A stretch of DNA of 19,653 nt from Bacteroidales bacterium UBA1714. Its GTDB lineage: Bacteria > Bacteroidota > Bacteroidia > Bacteroidales > Paludibacteraceae. The stretch lies in assembly GCA_002317295.1 (NCBI GenBank), contig DCIY01000021.1:1-19653 (forward strand), written 5' to 3'. Positions 15,318 through 19,653 of this stretch are shown here, piece after piece (positions within the stretch are counted from its first letter, which is position 1; every line of letters starts with the position of its first letter). The notes below the pieces were generated by a model. The model was not told where the DNA came from, searched no databases, and saw nothing but the letters and a program-made list of their open reading frames with translations. The translations under genes and the position numbers were made by a program.

Positions 15318-15349
15318 CAAAATTACAACAATTTATTGAATTATCCAAA
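15318..15349 (-). promoter_or_regulatory. Promoter of the outer-membrane barrel gene
   Basis: On the minus strand TTTG (15346-15349), 20 nt, TAATTTTG (15318-15325): an exact consensus match. It lies between the GtrA-like stop (15371) and the barrel gene start (15266), so the barrel gene can be expressed on its own. Confidence 0.88.
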
Positions 15350-15370
15350 TTTTAAAGACAAAATCAACAT

Positions 15371-15802
15371 TTATCGCTTTCTTTTATGGCGGAACACCAC
15401 CCATTCATCCATTAGGAAATTGAATAACCCCGAAGCGCAAAGAGCCAGCAGATTACACCATACCACATCCCAATGACTCAGATACTGAATTAGTAGCAAC
15501 AATACCATTTTCAGCCCAAACCCACCGGTCACGCTGCCCAAAAAACCACAATAATGGCGCATAATGCTGCGAATCGCACCCCACTGTGTGATGCGTTCCC
15601 GCCACACAAAGCAGTAAAACAGGGAGAAATTGAAGGTAGCAGCACATACAAACGACAAAATGGGGGAGAAGATATTCTCGCCCCAATAACTGCCGGCTAA
15701 CCAATAATGGGAACACACCCATAGCACCAGTGTGTCCACCGCCGTGCCTATCGTACTAACCGCGAGGAAGCGGATCCATCTTGTTATACTCGTACAGGGC
15801 AT
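15371..15802 (-). CDS. GtrA-like small membrane protein
   Basis: 143 aa with four predicted membrane segments: about 10-30 (IRFLAVSTIGTAVDTLVLWV), 44-66, 88-108 and 115-132. The N-terminal 'RFLAV...G-T-x-V-D' and the C-terminal 'NFLMDEWVVFRHKRK' fit the GtrA family (PF04138). Members are thought to move lipid-linked sugars or related polyprenyl or lipid intermediates across the inner membrane. The start overlaps the end of the upstream CDP-alcohol phosphotransferase gene by 47 bp in another frame, so the two are very likely translationally coupled and functionally linked. The substrate is not known. Confidence 0.88.
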   Translation of the reverse strand: MPCTSITRWIRFLAVSTIGTAVDTLVLWVCSHYWLAGSYWGENIFSPILSFVCAATFNFSLFYCFVWRERITQWGAIRSIMRHYCGFLGSVTGGFGLKMVLLLLIQYLSHWDVVWCNLLALCASGLFNFLMDEWVVFRHKRKR

Positions 15803-16436
15803 AAATAAGGGTCACGGTGTAGATGATACCCAAAATCAGCAATATGCCTATTCCACAACAATCCATACTGGTCAACTCATGCCCATAAAGTTGAGTACGA
15901 AATGTCGACAGACTGGGAATATAGATATATAGGGTATTGATGATGATCATCAGCACACGAAACTCGGTAGGACCCAAGTGAAAATAGGTCAATCGAAATT
16001 CGCTCTTCAGATGGGCATTGATGCTCACATTCAGCGTCAAAGCCAGATACAGCACATACACGGCCATGGCCAATTCCATGTTCACCAAATGACTCAAGCC
16101 GATGCCCACAAACATGATTCCTTCAGTAATCACATCCAGCGTATGGTCCAGGTAATATCCGTAAATCGGACGCTGGGTGTTTCTCACCCGAGCAAGGGTG
16201 CCGTCCATCGAATCTCCAAACCAGTGAACCACAAAACCCAGGGTACTTAACCATAACCACTGCAGCGAACCGTCGGATAATATATACCCGGCAGCTATCA
16301 GAACAGCTCCTACCACCCCCACTCCCGACAGCATATCGGATGTCACCCATTTGGGCATACGCTCGGCCATATAGACCAATGCTCTTTTCTCTACCCCATT
16401 GAGCAGGGAAGTTTGAATTCGTTTCGCTTGTTTCAT
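15756..16436 (-). CDS. CDP-alcohol phosphotransferase family membrane enzyme
   Basis: 226 aa. It contains the full catalytic signature D-x2-D-G-x2-A-R-x9-G-x3-D-x3-D (Asp75, Asp78, Gly79, Ala82, Arg83, Gly93, Asp97, Asp101). Family enzymes transfer a phosphoalcohol from a CDP-activated donor to an alcohol acceptor in the membrane, as in phospholipid or polar head-group synthesis. Several hydrophobic segments follow. The frame is open to an ATG at 16490, but that codon lies upstream of the likely -7 element (16463-16470), so 16436 (MKQAKRIQTS) is preferred. The pairing with an overlapping GtrA-like gene suggests that a lipid or lipid-linked product is made and then flipped. Donor and acceptor are not deducible. 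Confidence 0.9.
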   Translation of the reverse strand: MKQAKRIQTSLLNGVEKRALVYMAERMPKWVTSDMLSGVGVVGAVLIAAGYILSDGSLQWLWLSTLGFVVHWFGDSMDGTLARVRNTQRPIYGYYLDHTLDVITEGIMFVGIGLSHLVNMELAMAVYVLYLALTLNVSINAHLKSEFRLTYFHLGPTEFRVLMIIINTLYIYIPSLSTFRTQLYGHELTSMDCCGIGILLILGIIYTVTLIYALYEYNKMDPLPRG

Positions 16437-16462
16437 AATCCTTTTTCTCCATAAAAACGGTG

Positions 16463-16470
16463 CAAAAGTA
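16463..16470 (-). promoter_or_regulatory. Probable -7 element for the CDP-alcohol phosphotransferase gene
   Basis: TACTTTTG on the minus strand matches the -7 consensus TAnnTTTG, but the expected position of TTTG 20 nt upstream reads CGCA. It may be a weaker or activator-dependent promoter. It divides the region divergently with the AraC-type regulator promoter at 16567-16598. Confidence 0.5.
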
Positions 16471-16566
16471 CATATTTTCACCGACATCACTGCGGTCTAT
16501 TTTACCTTTATATTATCCTATTTTTCCAATAAAAGATATGCAGAACATCAAAAAAGTGATTTTTAC

Positions 16567-16598
16567 CTTGCATCTATCCAAAAAAAATAGTAATTTTG
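16567..16598 (+). promoter_or_regulatory. Promoter of the AraC-type regulator
   Basis: CTTG (16567-16570, one mismatch to TTTG), 20 nt, then TAATTTTG (16591-16598). Transcription would start around 16605, so the 40-nt leader consists mostly of the AACCATT repeats. Confidence 0.75.
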
Positions 16599-16613
16599 CA
16601 TCGTCAAACCACT

Positions 16614-16641
16614 AACCATTAACCATTAACCATTAACCATT
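16614..16641 (+). repeat. Four perfect AACCATT tandem repeats in a 5' UTR
   Basis: Four head-to-tail copies of the heptamer AACCATT end 3 bp before the ATG at 16645. The preceding AAACCACT looks like a decayed further copy. The repeats occupy the ribosome-binding region of the AraC-type gene. Seven is not a multiple of three, but the array is outside the coding frame, so copy changes would alter leader length only. Confidence 0.95.
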
Positions 16642-16644
16642 ACT

Positions 16645-17520
16645 ATGGTCCGCACCTTCTCTGATATGATTCTCGCCGACAATGTGGACGAAATCAATGT
16701 ATCGCTCGAGCAAGTGAGCGAATATTTGGTAATGCTTCACTGCGAAGCAGGTACTATGCAACTGACCATCAACGACTCCAACTACCTCGTGCAACAAGGC
16801 AATGTTCTTGTCTGTATGCCGCAGAGTCTGGTGGGACATTATATGCGTACGCCTGATTTTAAGGCTAAAGTACTGGTCGTAGGCAAGCACTTCTTTGATA
16901 ATGTCATCAACGATTGTTTTGAAGTAGAACCCAATTGGTGGCAAAAAGCTATCTACATGCGAGAGAATCCCGTTTGGGAAATCAATGAGTTTCAGCAGCG
17001 GCTCCTGCACGCTTATTACCAACTGATCACCGTCTATACCGAGGATACCAATACTCCTTACCGCCAACGCATCATTCGCTCCATGGCTCAAGCCGCAGCA
17101 TATGAGATTTTGGCAGTTTTGGACAAAATCATTGCTTCCTCAGCGCCCACATCCTCCGAGGGGACATCCGCATCCCAAACCACTGTCACCGGTGCCAAAG
17201 ACCGGTTACTGCTTCAGTTTATGCAACTGCTCAACAGAACGGGCAACACCCAACGCGATGTACAGAGTTATGCCCACCAACTGCTCATTACACCCAAGTA
17301 TCTGAGCGCGGTGTGCAAAGAAAAAACCAACCGGACGGCGTCTGATTGGATCAATCAGGTCATGGTGGGACATATCCGCCATTACCTGACCAAAACCAAC
17401 CTCAGTATCAAGGAGATAGCTTATCAGTTGGACTTTCCCGATGTCAGTTTCTTCTGCAAGTACACCCGCAAACACCTCGGTCTCTCCCCTTACGACTACC
17501 GCAAATCCCAATCGCAATAG
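16645..17520 (+). CDS. AraC-family transcriptional regulator
   Basis: 291 aa. The C-terminal ~100 residues contain the double helix-turn-helix: first HTH near 214-234 (TPKYLSAVCKEKTNRTASDWI), second near 254-276 (SIKEIAYQLDFPDVSFFCKY), then the family hallmark GLSPYDYRK. The N-terminal ~150 residues look like a cupin-like sensing domain (QLTINDSNYLVQQGNVLVCMP), joined by a Ser/Thr/Ala-rich linker (about 165-190). It should bind DNA and respond to a small ligand. It stands alone between divergent and downstream promoters; targets may be the neighbouring CDP-alcohol phosphotransferase/GtrA pair, but no operator is evident. The tandem heptamer in its leader is unusual. Confidence 0.93.
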   Translation: MVRTFSDMILADNVDEINVSLEQVSEYLVMLHCEAGTMQLTINDSNYLVQQGNVLVCMPQSLVGHYMRTPDFKAKVLVVGKHFFDNVINDCFEVEPNWWQKAIYMRENPVWEINEFQQRLLHAYYQLITVYTEDTNTPYRQRIIRSMAQAAAYEILAVLDKIIASSAPTSSEGTSASQTTVTGAKDRLLLQFMQLLNRTGNTQRDVQSYAHQLLITPKYLSAVCKEKTNRTASDWINQVMVGHIRHYLTKTNLSIKEIAYQLDFPDVSFFCKYTRKHLGLSPYDYRKSQSQ

Positions 17521-17592
17521 ACACCTGTCGGGATAGCAGACACGAGCAGATGATGTGTAAAAGCGCATTTTAGGTGATTTTTTGCTTTAAAA

Positions 17593-17624
17593 TTTGCGTA
17601 TGTCGTAGATTGTTTGTACCTTTG
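17593..17624 (+). promoter_or_regulatory. Promoter of the Na/Pi cotransporter gene
   Basis: TTTG (17593-17596), 20 nt, TACCTTTG (17617-17624): an exact consensus match. The leader to the ATG at 17700 is about 70 nt. No convincing terminator for the AraC-type gene was found between 17521 and 17593. Confidence 0.9.
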
Positions 17625-17699
17625 CAGTAGATTTTAGCAAGGAAATCAATGACCGCAAACAGATACTGCAACAGTCAGTAAACTCAAAAAAGTAAATTT

Positions 17700-19392
17700 A
17701 TGTCCATTACGCTTATTATAACTGCCATCCTCGCGTTGATTGCCGGCATCGGCATTTTTTTTAGTTGCCTGTCAGATGATGTCCTCTAACCTGGAGTCTG
17801 CCAGCAGCGAACGCCTCAAAGCTTTATTTGCCAAAGCAGGTAAAAGCCGCTGGTTAGGCGTAGGTATCGGTGCATTGGGTACGGCGGCTATCCAATCATC
17901 AGGAGCCACCACAGTGATGGTCATCGGTTTCGTCAACGTGGGCATTATGTCACTCGTTCAGGCTGCCACCATCATCTATGGTGCCAATATAGGAACGACC
18001 ATCACCGCACAAATAGTAGCCTTGGGCCTAAGTAGTGGTAACGGTCTGAGCACTACGGCCATTTTTGCAGCCTTTGCGGGACTAGGTGCATTCATTTCCC
18101 TGTTTGCCAAACACGATCTTGGCAAAAAGATAGGTGGCATCTTAGCCGGATTCGGTATGTTGTTTGTCGGCCTGAGCATGATGTCAGGAGCGATGGAAGA
18201 TTTTGCAGAATTGGATGCGGTAAAGATCTTTCTTGCTTCTATTAGCAATCCTCTTTTGTTGGTTTTAATCGGTGCTATTCTGACTGCCATTATCCAATCG
18301 TCATCGGTGATGACATCGGTTGCCATTACCATGGTGATGACAGGACTGATCTCTCTCAACCAAGGTATCTACCTGACCTTGGGATCCAATATCGGTTCGT
18401 GCGTGGTGGCCATTATCGCCGGTATAACCAGCGGACTCAATGCCAAACGAACCGCATTGATACACTTGTTGTTTAACTGTTTTGGTGTAGTGGTCTTTAT
18501 GCTGGCTGCCGGAGGTATGGCTCTATTCAGTTCGAGCGAATTGAATTTTGGGACACTCTTTGAGCAACTCTTCCCCGGAGTGCCTCAATTGCAAATGGCC
18601 ATGTTCCACACCATCTTTAATGTCACCACCGTGATTATCATCATGCCGCTGACCGATGGGTTGGTGAGACTGGTATGTAAGCTATTGCCTGAACCTATCG
18701 TAGCCGAATCACTGTCTAAGAAACCGCACTTCTTCTTTGTGGATGAGAAGATGCTGCGCACCCCTGTGGTAGCAGTTAGACAGGTCAAACTGGAAATCGA
18801 GCATATGGCACAGTTAGCCATGCGCAACTATGACCGTTCGCTTCATATGGCGACCCGACTGGATTTTGACGAAGAGAATGACTTTATCCAAGATGAGCAG
18901 GAGTTGGATTTTCTCAATCATGAGTTGGTGCAGTATATCGTTCGCCTAAATGGTCAATCCCTGCCAGAACCCGACCATTTCTACCTCACCCACGCCATCC
19001 GCAGTGTCAGCGATTTGGAACGAATAGGCGACTATGCCGAGAATATCACCGAATATGCCCACCTGCTCAAAGATGCCAAAGAGCATTTCTCCGAAGCAGC
19101 CATTGCGGAAATTGACCAAATGCGTGAGTTGGTTTTCTTGGTTTATCAGCACACCATGAAAGCCTACATGAACAACGATCGAGATGCCTATTGGACCGCC
19201 CATGAGTATGAGGATCAGGTAGATGACCTCAATGATCAGATGGAGCAGAACCATATTCAACGTTTGGCCAAAGGGCAATGCTCTGCATTGGTGGGTGCAC
19301 AATATATCGAATTAGCGTCCAACAGCGAACGTATCTCCGACCACCTGATTAATGTGGGCAAAACCATAGGAGGTCTATATCCCAAGTCCTAA
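17700..19392 (+). CDS. Na/Pi cotransporter-PhoU family protein, frame broken at a T8 tract
   Basis: The intact protein would be about 563 aa. Translation from the ATG at 17700 gives MSITLIITAILALIAGIGIF, then shifts at eight T (17755-17762) and stops at TAA 17787-17789 after 29 residues. Removing one T joins this to the remaining frame (...GIFLVACQMMSSNLES...). The later ATG at 17740, in the downstream frame, would give 550 aa but lose most of the first membrane segment. Two Na/Pi-cotransporter repeats carry the QSS signatures (AIQSSGATTVM and AIIQSSSVMTS). The C-terminal ~200 residues form a PhoU-like helical domain (LERIGDYAENITEYA, ASNSERISDHLINVGKTIGG). The family exports or imports phosphate with Na+. 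The break could be real, phase-variable, tolerated through slippage, or a sequencing error. Confidence 0.9.
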
Positions 19393-19571
19393 TTGGCAGG
19401 AGTAATCCAAGGTACACCGGAGAGGATGATAATGAACTATCTATGGCCGATTTGGTGAATAAGTATTTTGCTTATCTGCAAGGCAAATAATGTAAATTAC
19501 CAATATTTTGCCACAAGCGAATATGAAAAATGTAAAAAAATGCAGAAAAATGTCATTTTTTTGAGCAAAAA
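19393..19571. other. Intergenic stretch with a weak hairpin and short open frame
   Basis: 179 bp between the transporter gene and the tRNA promoter. It holds an AT-only-type stem (AAAAAAATG 19534-19542 with CATTTTTTT 19554-19562) that could act as a weak terminator. It also holds the end of an open frame (19353-19490) that has no good start codon. Nothing else was recognised. Confidence 0.5.
19534..19562 (+). terminator. Possible weak terminator before the tRNA gene
   Basis: A 9-bp inverted repeat (7 A:T plus T:A and G:C pairs, 11-nt loop) with its own run of seven T. The stem is AT-rich and the loop large, so strength would be low. It lies 142 bp after the transporter stop. Confidence 0.35.
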
Positions 19572-19603
19572 TTTGCACATGTCAAAAAAAAGCAGTACTT
19601 TTG
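19572..19603 (+). promoter_or_regulatory. tRNA gene promoter
   Basis: TTTG (19572-19575), 20 nt, TACTTTTG (19596-19603) match the consensus exactly. The tRNA begins 29 bp after the -7 element, so a short 5' leader would be removed by RNase P. Confidence 0.9.
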
Positions 19604-19632
19604 CACCCGCTTTCGAGAAACAAGCACTCGAA

Positions 19633-19653
19633 GGGCGTTTAGCTCAGCTGGTT
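19633..19653 (+). tRNA. tRNA, 5' end only (cut by the window edge)
   Basis: The last 21 bases read as a 7-nt acceptor strand GGGCGTT, the linker TA, and the start of a D-arm (GCTCAGCTGGTT) with the conserved AGCTGG. The anticodon is outside the window, so the amino acid cannot be assigned. Confidence 0.88.

Noticed and set aside
16437..16490. Longer form of the CDP-alcohol phosphotransferase starting at 16490
   Set aside because: The ATG lies upstream of the likely -7 element at 16463-16470 and the added residues do not resemble the family N-terminus.
16614..16641. CRISPR or telomere-like array
   Set aside because: Units are 7 bp with no spacers, only four copies, and located within a short gene leader; a simple sequence repeat explains it.
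17521..17592. Terminator for the AraC-type gene
   Set aside because: Only short, interrupted complementarity (AAAGC with GCTTT around 17560-17588) was found, without a convincing stem and T run.
17755..17762. Programmed -1 ribosomal frameshift site at the T8 tract
   Set aside because: The shift needed is the equivalent of skipping one base (+1), and no stimulatory structure or in-frame SD was evident; slippage, phase variation or sequence error are simpler.

Overview
The window looks like a chromosomal segment of a member of the Bacteroidota, most likely order Bacteroidales. Support comes from several sides. At least six promoters fit the Bacteroidetes pattern (TTTG, or CTTG once, then exactly 20 nt, then TAnnTTTG). 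There is a TonB-dependent receptor with an N-terminal carboxypeptidase-regulatory-like domain. Several lipoproteins carry choice-of-anchor-J and OB-like modules. Two secreted proteins share a C-terminal tail resembling a type IX secretion sorting signal. The PpiD-like foldase and the IF-3 N-terminus are also Bacteroidetes-like. No phage, IS element or CRISPR array was seen.

Layout. (1) 1-268: non-coding, with a leftward promoter leaving the window, a 9-bp-phased CTAG repeat and a bidirectional terminator. (2) 269-7325, minus strand: SGNH hydrolase, TonB-dependent receptor, surface lipoprotein, and a secreted protein made of three OB-like repeats. This is probably one envelope uptake or surface-processing locus; the substrate cannot be read from sequence. 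(3) 7366-8698, minus strand: infC-rpmI-rplT with promoter, candidate L20 operator and terminator. infC appears to start at a non-canonical AUA codon behind a strong Shine-Dalgarno. (4) 8734-12287, plus strand: an OB/DUF6359/anchor-J lipoprotein and a PpiD-like foldase whose parvulin domain has lost its core, closed by a terminator. (5) 12299-14629, plus strand: a phosphodiester-glycosidase-like secreted protein with the sorting-like tail. (6) 14709-16436, minus strand: a small outer-membrane barrel protein, then overlapping CDP-alcohol phosphotransferase and GtrA-like genes. (7) 16567-17520, plus strand: an AraC-type regulator with four perfect 7-bp repeats in its 5' UTR. (8) 17593-19392, plus strand: a Na/Pi cotransporter-PhoU gene whose frame is broken at a T8 tract. 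(9) 19572-19653: a tRNA promoter and the first 21 nt of a tRNA.

Most genes have recognisable families. The least explained signals are the phased CTAG repeats on both sides of the triple-OB gene, the two possible contingency sites (T8 and the AACCATT tandem), and the recurrence of the same OB-like surface module in two separate operons.
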